Positions 45,537-54,698 of a stretch of DNA of 64,000 nt are shown here, one piece after another (position 1 is the stretch's first letter; the number at the start of each line of letters is the position of its first letter). Origin of the DNA: Spirochaetales bacterium (GTDB lineage: Bacteria > Spirochaetota > Spirochaetia > DSM-2461). The position numbers and the translations under genes were made by a program. The DNA is taken from positions 1 through 64,000 of the forward strand of contig JAQQAP010000042.1 in NCBI GenBank assembly GCA_028533045.1, read 5' to 3'. Under the pieces are notes generated by a model that was not told the origin of the DNA, made no database searches, and saw only the letters and a list, made by a program, of their open reading frames with translations.

Positions 45537-46686
45537 TAAAAATGTTTTAAAAATTTTCTTTCTGACCTTTTTTTTCCCCTTGTCTCTCTTTGGACAGGAT
45601 AACAATTCACAGATCCACTACTATTTTGAAATGGATGAAGCGGGAAATCCCCGATTCAACCAGATAATTTCCTGGGAAGACCTTCCCGGCTCTCTGGGCT
45701 ACGAACTGGTCATCAAAAACCTGGAAGAGGTAGAAAAGTACCGCCTCCGCTCTACAGAGTCCTCCCAGGAAGTCAGTCTTGAACCGGGCCATTACCTCTA
45801 TTCGGTTATCGTCTACAACATGCTGGACAAACCCGAGTACCAAAGTCCCTGGACACCATTGAGAATCTATAAGGCAGAAATGCCTGTTGTAGAAAAAATC
45901 ACTCCCGACAATCTCTACATCGAGGAGAATAACTATCACATAACCCTCCATGGAACGGGGCTCCTCCCCTTTTCCGAATACTGGCTCGTCAGTCCCAACA
46001 GAGAAAAGCCTTTGGGCCAACTCAAGGACTTCACGATACCCAAGGACGGAGTTGTAGAAATCACCCTGCCCGAGGATCTTAACCGAGTGGGAACCTACGC
46101 GATAAAAGTCCTTAACCCGGGCGGCATGAGTACCACCTCAGAAGACAGCTATAACATTCGCTACCTCAAACCCTTCGATATTAATCTTTCCCTTGGCTAT
46201 GCCCCGGTGATTTCCCTCTACGACAGCTGGTTCAAAGAGTACTGGGCCGATACGATTTATCCCATGGGAACTCTTGCCAGGGCCGATTTGATCTTCCTTA
46301 AGCGGGAATTCGGTTATTTGGGTATAGAGCTCCAGGGAATCGGCTTGCTTTCCTTCGAAGGGGGAAGTGAGGAGGCCCTAATTGAATCAACCTTTTTCGG
46401 AGGAGGTTTGAACCTGCTTTATAAATATATCTACTCCGAAGGACTCCACTTAGTAGCTAGAGCCGGGGGAGGAGTGGGACACAGCGGCCTCACTTTTAAT
46501 TATAACGGAGTGACCGGCGACTCCCTGAATACCTGGGACCTTTACGCCACAGGAGGTCTCTCCCTGCAGTACTACTTTAACCGATTTGTTTATGCCGAAG
46601 CAGGGGCAGATTGGCGGCAAGTCTTCTACAACGGCACAAACTGGGGAACCCTGTCTCCCTTTGTTTCCGTTGGACTAGCCTATTAG
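45514..46686 (+). CDS. Beta-barrel outer-membrane protein OMP2
   Basis: A 390-residue paralogue of OMP1 with the same layout: signal (ends SLFGQ), FN3-like domain with the matching SSQEVSLEPGHYLYSVIVYN, IPT/TIG-like domain, and a barrel ending in FVSVGLAY. The ATG at 45514 overlaps the FecR gene by 23 bases; an ATG at 45526 gives a shorter signal. Neither has a Shine-Dalgarno, so translation probably relies on coupling to the FecR gene. Confidence 0.8.
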   Translation: MKFTMAINKNVLKIFFLTFFFPLSLFGQDNNSQIHYYFEMDEAGNPRFNQIISWEDLPGSLGYELVIKNLEEVEKYRLRSTESSQEVSLEPGHYLYSVIVYNMLDKPEYQSPWTPLRIYKAEMPVVEKITPDNLYIEENNYHITLHGTGLLPFSEYWLVSPNREKPLGQLKDFTIPKDGVVEITLPEDLNRVGTYAIKVLNPGGMSTTSEDSYNIRYLKPFDINLSLGYAPVISLYDSWFKEYWADTIYPMGTLARADLIFLKREFGYLGIELQGIGLLSFEGGSEEALIESTFFGGGLNLLYKYIYSEGLHLVARAGGGVGHSGLTFNYNGVTGDSLNTWDLYATGGLSLQYYFNRFVYAEAGADWRQVFYNGTNWGTLSPFVSVGLAY

Positions 46687-46722
46687 CTACCCCCTACAAA
46701 GACACATACTCGTCACGCATAT

Positions 46723-46752
46723 TTGACTTTATCCTCACATTTGTGCTACCAT
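46723..46752 (+). promoter_or_regulatory. Possible promoter of LP4
   Basis: TTGACT (46723-46728), 18-base spacer, TACCAT (46747-46752). The -10 is weak, and LP4 may also be read from the upstream cyclase operon. Confidence 0.35.
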
Positions 46753-46846
46753 CAGGCAGTTTTAACTGTTTTGTCAAAAACATACTCAACCTGTACTTCT
46801 GCAAGAACAGTTATTCCGAATCGATTATTTAAAATAGAGTACAGAA

Positions 46847-49800
46847 TTGGATATAAGACAGCTCCCGGCCAACATAATTTTCCTCTCCCTCCTCTTCTTC
46901 ACATCCTGTCAGGATGCCCTCTGGAATGGAGACCTTGAAAACTATGTGGAAAACGGCTCCACCCAAATAACTCTGAAGAATACCAATTTCTCACCTATTC
47001 CTTCCGGTGAAGAAACAACCATAGAATTACCTGTGATAAACCCCCGCAGTCTGGATGCCGAATATACCCTGATTTTTGAAGCAACCCCCTTGGCATCAGT
47101 CAGCTTTAACAGCGATTCGGCCCATTCCCACAAAAAACTATTTCTAACCGTAACCACCACTGAGGAAGCGGAAGGTGAGTCGCTGGATTTTACCCTAAAC
47201 GTTTCTTCTGCCCAAATAAACAGAACCTTCCCCACCCGTCATTTTTCCCTGCTCTGCGATACGAAACCCAACAGAATCAAGGACCTAGTTGTGGGTGCCA
47301 CCACTGACGAAGCCCTTACCGTCGCGGCCTTTTTGCTCCCCTCCCAATCAACCGATGACGATATTGAATTCATTGAAATAAGCTACAACCTTACGGGAAG
47401 CTCAGCAGTAACAACAGTTAAGATTGACGCCCATAGCGACAGCTACAAAAATTTTGCATCACCGGTGGACTTTGCCGTTGAATCTAATGAAAACCTGCGC
47501 TATTTCTCTCCCCCCGAAGCTCAATCCGCCGAATTGTACGACTTTTCCATCTCCCTCATTGATGAACACGGACAGTATTCAGAGGAAGTGATGGGAAGCA
47601 ATGGTACGACCTATTACTATATCTCCTACAGTGCCGACGGCGGTACCTGGTCCAACGATCCCGGCTCCTTTTATATAGAAGAGGGCCAGGAGATTACTCT
47701 TCCTACGGCAGAAGATTTATCCAGGGACAGTTACGAGCTCAAAGCCTGGATAGATGAGGATTCCAACACCTACCCCCTGGGAGAAACGATCACCGTAGAT
47801 AAAAATATGAACTTCATTCCCCAATGGGAGGGCCTTCTTCAGATTCACTACTACAACATAGACGGCAACATTAACACCAGCGAAACCGGTTATGGGGAAA
47901 ACGAACCGGCCACAATACTCTTCACGGCAACTCATACCGGCGATTCTCCCGCAGAAGGGTACGTCTTCGCCGGTTGGTCCACGGAAGCAACCGTTCTTGA
48001 TGAACCGGCCACAGCGGAATACTACGATGCGGTGAGCGGCACCGATTCGACCGACCTTACCCTGGGAACGGAAGATGTCTCACTCTATCCGGTTTGGGTA
48101 CCGGGTACCCCCCTCCGCACACCGGAAGAGCTATACGCCCTCTATGACGGCATGACAGCCGACTATTACCTCGCAAGGGATATAGACCTTGATCCCACAG
48201 TTATAGACAGCTCCCTTGTTTACGGGACCATCGGGACTTTTACGGGAAACTTCTACGGTTGGGAACACAGCCTAAGCAATCTCTCTATAACCACAACAGC
48301 CGATTATTACGGTCTTTTCGGTATACTGGACGGTACGGTCTCCAATTTGACATTAAGCGATGTCACATTCAGCAATAGCAGCTACAGCTACGTGGGGATC
48401 ATGTCGGGAGTTCAGAGCGGAACCGTTCAAGACTGTGATATTTCCGGGACCATGACCGTAGCAGACGATAGAAACGGAGGATTTACCGGTCGTTTAGACT
48501 CATCGGGTATCATTCAAAGATGCACAGGATCATTACTTATCACAACCCTGGACGGCTCAACCCCGTCCTACTTGGGTGGAATTGCGGGTGAATGTGTTGA
48601 GGGAGATATTTTGGATTCAACCTTTACAGGCACCATAGAATCCCACAGGTTTACCGGAGGGATAGTCGGTTGGACAATGAATTCCACAATCGATAACTGT
48701 ACCTTACAGGATCTCACCATGTCCCATAGCGACGAAGATGACGGACAGCTTTATATTTACATAGGGGGAGTGGCCGGTTATGCCGAAGACAGTACCCTTA
48801 GCGATAATACCTGCCAGAATATCTCCTTAAGTAACACTAGTTCAGACGACGACAGCGGAATCGGCGGTTTGGCCGGAGGAAGCATCAATGGAAGCGCCTC
48901 CGGAAACAATCTTAGCAATATAACAATTAGCGGTGGATCGGCAACCTATAGAGTGGGAGGCTTAATCGGAAACGTAGAAGAAAGCGATCTCTCCAGTAAT
49001 ACAGTTACGACCTTGTCCATTGACGGGACGGGAAACTATTCGGGTGGACTCATAGGATACCTTCTTAACTGCAGTGTAAGCGACAGCCACGTTTCCTATC
49101 CCACTATGTCTACAGACGGCAGCTACACGGGAGGACTAATTGCCTATGCCGAATTTAGCTCTTCATCAACCATAACTGCCTGTACCGTTAATATGACCCC
49201 GGAAGACGGCAATAGCTATACAATTGAAAGTACGGGAAATGATACGGGCGGTTTCATAGGCCTATACGATCTGTCAGAAGAGTTCTCCCCCTCCATTTCT
49301 GAATCGGCCGTCTACGGAGGAGGAACGATTACTTCAAGCGGAACCTTTGCAGGCGGTTTCATAGGGCGAATAAGCGGCCCATCGACAGTAGATGGAACAC
49401 TCGGCTCTTTACTCATCAGTCAATCCTACGCCCAAATAGATCTTAACGTTACAGGTTCATATCCAAACCAGGGAGGATTTATCGGAAAAATAACCGAGGA
49501 AGGCCCGGCCGTTACCGTGGAAAACTCTTATTCCCGAGGAACACTCCATACGGCAGATCCCTTCACTAATGCCAGCGGATTTGCCGATACTTCTTCTTTT
49601 ATACCTTACTGGACCCTGACACTTAAGAATTGCTATACAACAGCCGAGATAGACGACGGCTCCCCTCTGGGTTTAATGGAAGACACCGGCTCTGATTATA
49701 CCTCCCAGGAGGACTCCTACTACCTTTCAGATTCTACCATTGCCAATAGCCTGGGAATAAACCTGAACTCAACGGGATTTATGGACAACACGTCCCTGGG

Positions 49801-49882
49801 ATGGGAAGAGTCGATTTGGGGCTGGGACGACGAAAAAAACAACGGCTATCCCTATCTCAAAGCGCTGGATTCGACCTACTAA
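46847..49882 (+). CDS. Large surface lipoprotein LP4 (LP1-4 family)
   Basis: A 1011-residue lipoprotein, start TTG, with lipobox TSC near residue 21, then DALWNGDLENYVENGSTQITL. It has the N-terminal module, one or two InlB-type repeats (ISYSADGGTWSND, FAGWSTEA), GLUG-type repeats (about 470-950) and NNGYPYLKALDSTY at the end. Closest to LP3. It converges on the LRR gene with a 9-base gap. Confidence 0.85.
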   Translation: MDIRQLPANIIFLSLLFFTSCQDALWNGDLENYVENGSTQITLKNTNFSPIPSGEETTIELPVINPRSLDAEYTLIFEATPLASVSFNSDSAHSHKKLFLTVTTTEEAEGESLDFTLNVSSAQINRTFPTRHFSLLCDTKPNRIKDLVVGATTDEALTVAAFLLPSQSTDDDIEFIEISYNLTGSSAVTTVKIDAHSDSYKNFASPVDFAVESNENLRYFSPPEAQSAELYDFSISLIDEHGQYSEEVMGSNGTTYYYISYSADGGTWSNDPGSFYIEEGQEITLPTAEDLSRDSYELKAWIDEDSNTYPLGETITVDKNMNFIPQWEGLLQIHYYNIDGNINTSETGYGENEPATILFTATHTGDSPAEGYVFAGWSTEATVLDEPATAEYYDAVSGTDSTDLTLGTEDVSLYPVWVPGTPLRTPEELYALYDGMTADYYLARDIDLDPTVIDSSLVYGTIGTFTGNFYGWEHSLSNLSITTTADYYGLFGILDGTVSNLTLSDVTFSNSSYSYVGIMSGVQSGTVQDCDISGTMTVADDRNGGFTGRLDSSGIIQRCTGSLLITTLDGSTPSYLGGIAGECVEGDILDSTFTGTIESHRFTGGIVGWTMNSTIDNCTLQDLTMSHSDEDDGQLYIYIGGVAGYAEDSTLSDNTCQNISLSNTSSDDDSGIGGLAGGSINGSASGNNLSNITISGGSATYRVGGLIGNVEESDLSSNTVTTLSIDGTGNYSGGLIGYLLNCSVSDSHVSYPTMSTDGSYTGGLIAYAEFSSSSTITACTVNMTPEDGNSYTIESTGNDTGGFIGLYDLSEEFSPSISESAVYGGGTITSSGTFAGGFIGRISGPSTVDGTLGSLLISQSYAQIDLNVTGSYPNQGGFIGKITEEGPAVTVENSYSRGTLHTADPFTNASGFADTSSFIPYWTLTLKNCYTTAEIDDGSPLGLMEDTGSDYTSQEDSYYLSDSTIANSLGINLNSTGFMDNTSLGWEESIWGWDDEKNNGYPYLKALDSTY

Positions 49883-49891
49883 GAGGGTATC

Positions 49892-50680
49892 CTAGGCAAC
49901 GGTTGAACCGGTTCTGTCCAGTTCCGCCTCATCTTCAACGGAAAGCTCGTTGTAGGCCACATTCAGGTAACTTAAGCTTCCCATCTCCTTTAGAAAATCG
50001 GGACTCTCTTCCAAGCGATTACAGCTTACATCCAAATGCTCGAGAGAAGCCATTCGGCCCAAAGCTGAATTCAGCCTGGTCAGCCTGTTTCCCTTCAGAT
50101 TCAGAGCCTGGAGGGATGTCATCCTATCGATCTCATCGGGGAGAGAATCTATCAGGTTATAACTTAGATCCAAATGGGTAAGATGGGGAATATTTAAAAG
50201 CGGTTCGGGGAGAGTGGTAAAGCGATTATTCCGCAAGGAGAGATACTTAAGCCCCCTACAGCGCACCAGTTCTTTGGGAACGATAGCTGTATCCCAACCC
50301 ACAAGCCCCAACTGCTCAAGATTGGGAATGAAATCCAAACGGCGGGGAAACCTAAGAGGAGGGCGAGCCTCCCCTTCCGGGGCGATAAAGCGAATGCTCG
50401 TAATGCCCTTTTTCAAAGGGAAGTCATCGGGAGCATAGGCTAATAAGGTATATAGGGAATAGGAAAGAGGAACAGAAGCCTCACAGCCGGAAAAAAATTT
50501 TACCGGAACAATTTCTCCGGCCGAATCGATATAACAGCCGTCAAAAAGCTCCCGGTAGAACTGTTCAGAATTCTCCTTACGAATCAAAGTCCTCAGGATT
50601 TCGTCCAGTTCTTCCTTTTCCGAATCTATAATAGTATACTTAAGCCTGTCGTAAAATTCCTGTCTATCCCGGGCAATCAT
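49892..50680 (-). CDS. Cytoplasmic leucine-rich-repeat protein
   Basis: A 262-residue protein with no signal peptide. The N-terminal ~120 residues are of no family I recognise; the C-terminal half has about six LRR units (LKYLSLRNNRFTTLP, LTHLDLSYNLIDSLP, LQALNLKGNRLTRL, LEHLDVSCNRLEE). Probably protein-binding. It is the last gene of the fusA-led cluster, 3 bases after the acidic peptide gene. Confidence 0.85.
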   Translation of the reverse strand: MIARDRQEFYDRLKYTIIDSEKEELDEILRTLIRKENSEQFYRELFDGCYIDSAGEIVPVKFFSGCEASVPLSYSLYTLLAYAPDDFPLKKGITSIRFIAPEGEARPPLRFPRRLDFIPNLEQLGLVGWDTAIVPKELVRCRGLKYLSLRNNRFTTLPEPLLNIPHLTHLDLSYNLIDSLPDEIDRMTSLQALNLKGNRLTRLNSALGRMASLEHLDVSCNRLEESPDFLKEMGSLSYLNVAYNELSVEDEAELDRTGSTVA

Positions 50681-50683
50681 TTA

Positions 50684-50869
50684 CTAATTCAAATCCCAGG
50701 GATCCTGATCCAGCTCTTCGTCTTCGTCGCCGTAGAGCCCGTCCCAGTCTTCCGCATCCAAGTCATCATAGCTGTCGGACCAATTTTCGTCCTTAACATC
50801 TTCCACTTCGTCAAAATCATCCTCGATATCTTCGAGGGAAAGAGTTTCGTCATCGAAATCATCGGACAT
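50684..50869 (-). CDS. Very acidic 61-residue protein
   Basis: A small protein with 31 Asp/Glu in 61 residues, one Lys and no Arg. AGGAGG six bases before ATG 50869 gives the start. No known family. Such acidic peptides can act as nucleic-acid mimics or as chaperone-like regulators, but there is no direct evidence here. Conserved gene order with the LRR gene would support a partnership. Confidence 0.75.
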   Translation of the reverse strand: MSDDFDDETLSLEDIEDDFDEVEDVKDENWSDSYDDLDAEDWDGLYGDEDEELDQDPWDLN

Positions 50870-50938
50870 GACAATCCTCCTGTTCATTAATTTTCTTAAA
50901 TAATAGTACGGCCCACCGCCGAATTCCATAGGGAGTTA

Positions 50939-51463
50939 TCATTTTTTCAAGATTTTCAATTCAACCTTGTCGGACATCTCATCCCGAGCCTTTAGAAGCT
51001 CATTAAAGCGTCTTTCAAGGATAGCCAGCTTACGAGCGGAACCTTCCACAGAGAAGTAAATTTCCCGGTTCAGACGGGCTTCCTGAGCCCTGTCCTTTGT
51101 CCGCATAAGCAGTTCTTCAAATTCATCGGCCGATGTGAAGTACAACATCCGCCCCAACAGTTCTTCATGCATCATGGTAAGCCAACCGAGAATATCCCCG
51201 TAGGCTTCGACCTCTCCCAAATAGAGTTGGGAAGAAGGAATAAAGCTACAGGTAAGAGAAAAGCGAAATCCCCTCTCCTCCATTCCCTGAAGCACCAGAT
51301 TCAACTCACAGTCCCATCCGGCGGATCGTGCTAAAAAACGATCATATCCGGTTAGAAAATCGAGACAGATATTCAATGAGGCAAGAAGGGACGAGGGCGT
51401 TTCCTCCCCTTCATTCCAGGTTAAGAGAATATCGTTTGTCACCAATTCCCGGGTTGCGGTCAT
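50939..51463 (-). CDS. Protein of unknown family, 174 residues
   Basis: A 174-residue soluble protein starting MTATRELVTNDILLTW, with GGAGGAG directly before ATG 51463 (a TTG six codons upstream would be an alternative). The body is mixed alpha/beta; the last ~50 residues look like an amphipathic helix or coiled coil ending ELKILKK. No family recognised. It lies between the RecA-fold gene and the acidic peptide gene. Confidence 0.7.
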   Translation of the reverse strand: MTATRELVTNDILLTWNEGEETPSSLLASLNICLDFLTGYDRFLARSAGWDCELNLVLQGMEERGFRFSLTCSFIPSSQLYLGEVEAYGDILGWLTMMHEELLGRMLYFTSADEFEELLMRTKDRAQEARLNREIYFSVEGSARKLAILERRFNELLKARDEMSDKVELKILKK

Positions 51464-51484
51464 ACTCCTCCGATGATACAAAGA

Positions 51485-51514
51485 GAGGGAAGACAGCCAC
51501 AGCCGCCTTCCCTC
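51485..51514 (-). terminator. Intercistronic hairpin (weak terminator)
   Basis: GAGGGAAG (51485-51492) pairs with CTTCCCTC (51507-51514). On the minus strand it is followed by TCTTTG, a poor U tract. It lies between the RecA-fold gene and the 174-residue gene and may lower expression of the genes downstream. Confidence 0.4.
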
Positions 51515-51538
51515 ACTCAGGTTAAAATATCATTATCC

Positions 51539-52231
51539 TTACGCTTCCGCGATAAGGAGAGTCTTAAGCTCAAGCTTAAGGGATAGCTTCTCGGCGTGAA
51601 CCTTTTCGTGATCCTTAACGAGGGTCATCATCATATACCCTTCTTCGTTCTGGATAGTTACCAGTACGGCAATCTCACTCAGGCTGGCTTCCAGATTAAC
51701 AGGAACACCATCTCCGTTCAGTGCTTCAAAGGAATCGCTGAACCAGATTTCCACACCACGATCTTCGGCAAAGGCCTTGAAAGCAGCCATATCACCATCG
51801 GCGGCTTTGGTAAAATCAAAACCGTCAATAATAATAGCGTCTGTACCTTTCTGCCCCGCTTCCATCATAGCTTTAACTCCGGCCAGAACGTGCTCGATAG
51901 TAACACCGTCCTGACTAAAGTTCATAATTACACGGCCCCGTACCAGTTCGTCATGGACGTCCATGGCATTTTCCAGGTCCTGTTTTTTGGAGATTTCGGA
52001 AAAGATGTCTTCATACCAATCAATGATGTGATCCACTCTTTTGGCAAAAGAGACATGGATTACATGCTTATCCTGCATAAGCTTGTCTGTGGCAATGTGT
52101 ACGATAGCTGCAGTGTTGCCCACTCCCGTTTTGGAAGCTACAACGCCCAAGTCACCTTTGCCCAGACCGCCCTGTACGGCGTCCTCAAGCTTACGCAGGG
52201 GACTTTTCTCGGTGATTTCCTTCTTGACCAT
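51539..52231 (-). CDS. RecA/KaiC-fold P-loop-like protein with changed Walker A
   Basis: A 230-residue protein of RecA-like layout: loop VVASKTGVGNTAA, Walker B-like DAIIIDGFD, and a C-terminal VTIQNEEGYMMMTLVKDHEK as in the KaiC/RadA-type core. The Walker A lysine is replaced by Asn (GVGNT instead of GxGKT), so normal ATP hydrolysis is doubtful. AAGGAG precedes the ATG, which lies 12 bases after the fusA stop. The link to translation is only by position. Confidence 0.65.
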   Translation of the reverse strand: MVKKEITEKSPLRKLEDAVQGGLGKGDLGVVASKTGVGNTAAIVHIATDKLMQDKHVIHVSFAKRVDHIIDWYEDIFSEISKKQDLENAMDVHDELVRGRVIMNFSQDGVTIEHVLAGVKAMMEAGQKGTDAIIIDGFDFTKAADGDMAAFKAFAEDRGVEIWFSDSFEALNGDGVPVNLEASLSEIAVLVTIQNEEGYMMMTLVKDHEKVHAEKLSLKLELKTLLIAEA

Positions 52232-52243
52232 AACTAGATCTCC

Positions 52244-54346
52244 TTATTTGGACGCGGCCTTTCTCTCATCCTGATAGGCCTTGATAAGCTCTTCGGACAC
52301 CCCCTGAGGTACCTTACCGTACTTGGCGAACTCCATGGAGAACTCCGCCTTACCCTGGGTAGAAGAACGAAGAACTGTGGAATAACCAAACATCTCGCTA
52401 AGAGGTACTTCGGCTTCAACCACACAGTTGTTACCTTCTTCGGTAGACCCTATAATCATACCACGTCTTTGGTTAATTGTGCCAAAAATATTTCCCTGAA
52501 ATTCACCGGGACCTTCTACGGTAACCTTCATGATAGGCTCAAGAATAACCGGTTTGGCTCTTCCGTAAGCATCACGGAAAGCTCCCAGAGCAGCTGTCTG
52601 GAAAGCCTGGTCGGAGGAGTCAACCGTGTGGTACTGACCATCGTTGATAGTCATCTTAACACCAACTACGGGAGCCCCGATCAGAGAACCCTTCTTCATA
52701 GCTTCCTGGAAACCCTTATCACAAGAAGGAATATATTCCTGAGGAATAGCACCACCCTTAATCTGGTTAACAAATTCGTACTCTTTACCGTCTTCACCGA
52801 CTTCAAGAACTTCCATAGTACCGGCCACACGACCGTACTGACCGGAACCACCGGTCTGTTTCTTGTGGGTGTAGTTAAAGTCGGCCGTACCGGAGATCGC
52901 CTCACGGAAGGCTACCCGGGGTGCACCGGTTTCTACTTCGGCACCGTACTCACGCTTCATTCTCTCTACGTATACTTCCAGGTGAAGCTCACCCATACCG
53001 GAAATAATGGTTTCGTTAGACTCGGGGTCAACGTAGGTTCTAAAGGTGGGGTCTTCCTTGGTAAATCGGTTAAGAGCCTTGGCCATCTTGTCGGAAGCCT
53101 TCTTGTCCACCGGAGCGATGGAAAGGGAGATTACCGAGTTGGGTACGTACATACTTGTCAAGGACAGGTTCAGGCTGGGATCACAGAAGGTATCACCGGA
53201 AGCACAGTCAACACCAAAGAGGGCAACGATGTCACCACATCGGGCGTCTGTAATATCTTCCATGGAGTCGGAGTGCATTCGCACAAGACGTCCAACCTTG
53301 AGTTTTCTCTTCATTCTTACGTTGTAAAGGTCCATACCCTTCTTAAGAACTCCCTGGTAAATACGGAGGTAAGTGAGCTGACCATACTGACCGTCTTCCA
53401 GCTTAAAAGCCAGAGCAACAACGGGCTTGGAAGGATCGGAGGGGAGAACAACTTCTTCTTCGTCCTTGTCCAGGTCCAGAGCCCGGTTTTCTACGTCCGT
53501 AGGACAGGGCAGGTAGGCCAGGACAGCGTCGAGAAGGGGCTGGATACCCTTGTTCTTATAAGCGGATCCCATGAAAACGGGACAGAGTTCCAGAGCGAGG
53601 GTACCCTTTCTCACAGCAGCGTGAATCAGTTCTTCGGGAACCTCTTCTCCTTCCATCATGAGTTCCATGATTTCGTCGGAGAACATGGATACGGCGTCAA
53701 GCAGTTCTTCCCGCTTGGCTTCCGCTTCGTCCTTAAGGTCGGCGGGGATCTCTTCTATTCGGAATTTTTCACCGTCGTCACCGTCAAAGTAAAGACCCTT
53801 CATAGTAATAAGGTCAACCATACCTTCCAGCTTGTCTTCCAGTCCGATGGGCACCTGCATCATTACAGAGTTGAGATTCAGCTTCTCTCGGAGCTGCTCA
53901 CACACTTTGTAGGGGTTGGCACCGGAACGGTCGCTCTTGTTAACGAAGGCAATACGGGGAACGTTGTATCTCTTGAGCTGACGGTCAACCGTAATAGACT
54001 GGGACTGAACACCGGAAACGGCACAGAGAACCAGAATAGCACCGTCAAGTACTCGAAGGGCTCGTTCTACTTCGATAGTAAAGTCAACGTGTCCCGGAGT
54101 ATCGATAATATTGATATCCGTATCCTTCCAGGTTACGTTCGTCGCGGCGGAAGCAATGGTGATACCTCTTTCGCGTTCAAGTTCCATGGAGTCCATGGTG
54201 GCTCCAACACCGTCTTTACCGCGAACTTCGTGGATCGCGTGAATTTTCTGACAATAGAAAAGTATACGCTCGGTAAGGGTGGTTTTACCCGAGTCGATAT
54301 GCGCACTGATACCGATGTTACGCATTTTGGTAATGTCATCAACCAT
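52244..54346 (-). CDS. fusA: Translation elongation factor G, spd/mitochondrial EF-G1 type
   Basis: A 700-residue GTPase with G1 [10 protein letters not shown]2 RGITI, G3 DTPGH and G4 NKSD. The insertion-type N-terminus [25 protein letters not shown] is like the spdEFG1/mitochondrial EF-G1 subfamily known from spirochaetes, planctomycetes and some deltaproteobacteria, where EF-G1 does translocation and a separate EF-G2 does recycling. Domains II-V follow in the usual order. It heads a cluster of four further genes. Confidence 0.95.
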   Translation of the reverse strand: MVDDITKMRNIGISAHIDSGKTTLTERILFYCQKIHAIHEVRGKDGVGATMDSMELERERGITIASAATNVTWKDTDINIIDTPGHVDFTIEVERALRVLDGAILVLCAVSGVQSQSITVDRQLKRYNVPRIAFVNKSDRSGANPYKVCEQLREKLNLNSVMMQVPIGLEDKLEGMVDLITMKGLYFDGDDGEKFRIEEIPADLKDEAEAKREELLDAVSMFSDEIMELMMEGEEVPEELIHAAVRKGTLALELCPVFMGSAYKNKGIQPLLDAVLAYLPCPTDVENRALDLDKDEEEVVLPSDPSKPVVALAFKLEDGQYGQLTYLRIYQGVLKKGMDLYNVRMKRKLKVGRLVRMHSDSMEDITDARCGDIVALFGVDCASGDTFCDPSLNLSLTSMYVPNSVISLSIAPVDKKASDKMAKALNRFTKEDPTFRTYVDPESNETIISGMGELHLEVYVERMKREYGAEVETGAPRVAFREAISGTADFNYTHKKQTGGSGQYGRVAGTMEVLEVGEDGKEYEFVNQIKGGAIPQEYIPSCDKGFQEAMKKGSLIGAPVVGVKMTINDGQYHTVDSSDQAFQTAALGAFRDAYGRAKPVILEPIMKVTVEGPGEFQGNIFGTINQRRGMIIGSTEEGNNCVVEAEVPLSEMFGYSTVLRSSTQGKAEFSMEFAKYGKVPQGVSEELIKAYQDERKAASK

Positions 54347-54453
54347 TTGCTTTCTAAACCTCTCTCAAATATAGATAGGGAGTTAACCCTTTGTGTTCAA
54401 TAGTCTTGTCCTGAGTCGCCCGACGGGGGACAGAGTACAGGAACAGCAAGAAG

Positions 54454-54482
54454 ATTATATAGAGAGACTAATTTTTCATCAA
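54454..54482 (-). promoter_or_regulatory. Promoter of the fusA cluster
   Basis: Minus strand: TTGATG (54477-54482), 17-base spacer, TATAAT (54454-54459). The leader is about 100 nt and contains AGGGTTAACTCCCT, a small symmetrical element, and GAGAGAGG 12 bases before the ATG. Confidence 0.65.
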
Positions 54483-54545
54483 GAGGAGAAATAGGGATAA
54501 GGGGGATTTTTGTTAAAGAGATATGAGGATAAAAAAAATTGGGTG

Positions 54546-54571
54546 AAAAGGGACATCGAAATATCCCTTTT
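54546..54571. terminator. Probable terminator upstream of the fusA promoter
   Basis: AAAAGGGA (54546-54553), 10 bases, TCCCTTTT (54564-54571), with T-rich ends on both strands. It probably ends the transcript of the aldo/keto reductase gene. The remaining 54347-54698 gap shows only the fusA promoter and leader and AT-rich sequence; no gene is seen in it. Confidence 0.5.
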
Positions 54572-54698
54572 CTTCCCAAAATTATTTAATACTTCCCAAA
54601 ACCATAATCATTGTCGTACGGTTTTTTTGATCTGTCAACATTTTTTTTAATGAAAATTTAATAATTATTCAGAAGCCCTTCTACGAGGGTAAATCAAA

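Noticed and set aside
52469-54403. Long open frame (644 codons) on the plus strand
   Set aside because: It is exactly antisense to fusA, has no known motif, and follows from the codon use of that gene.
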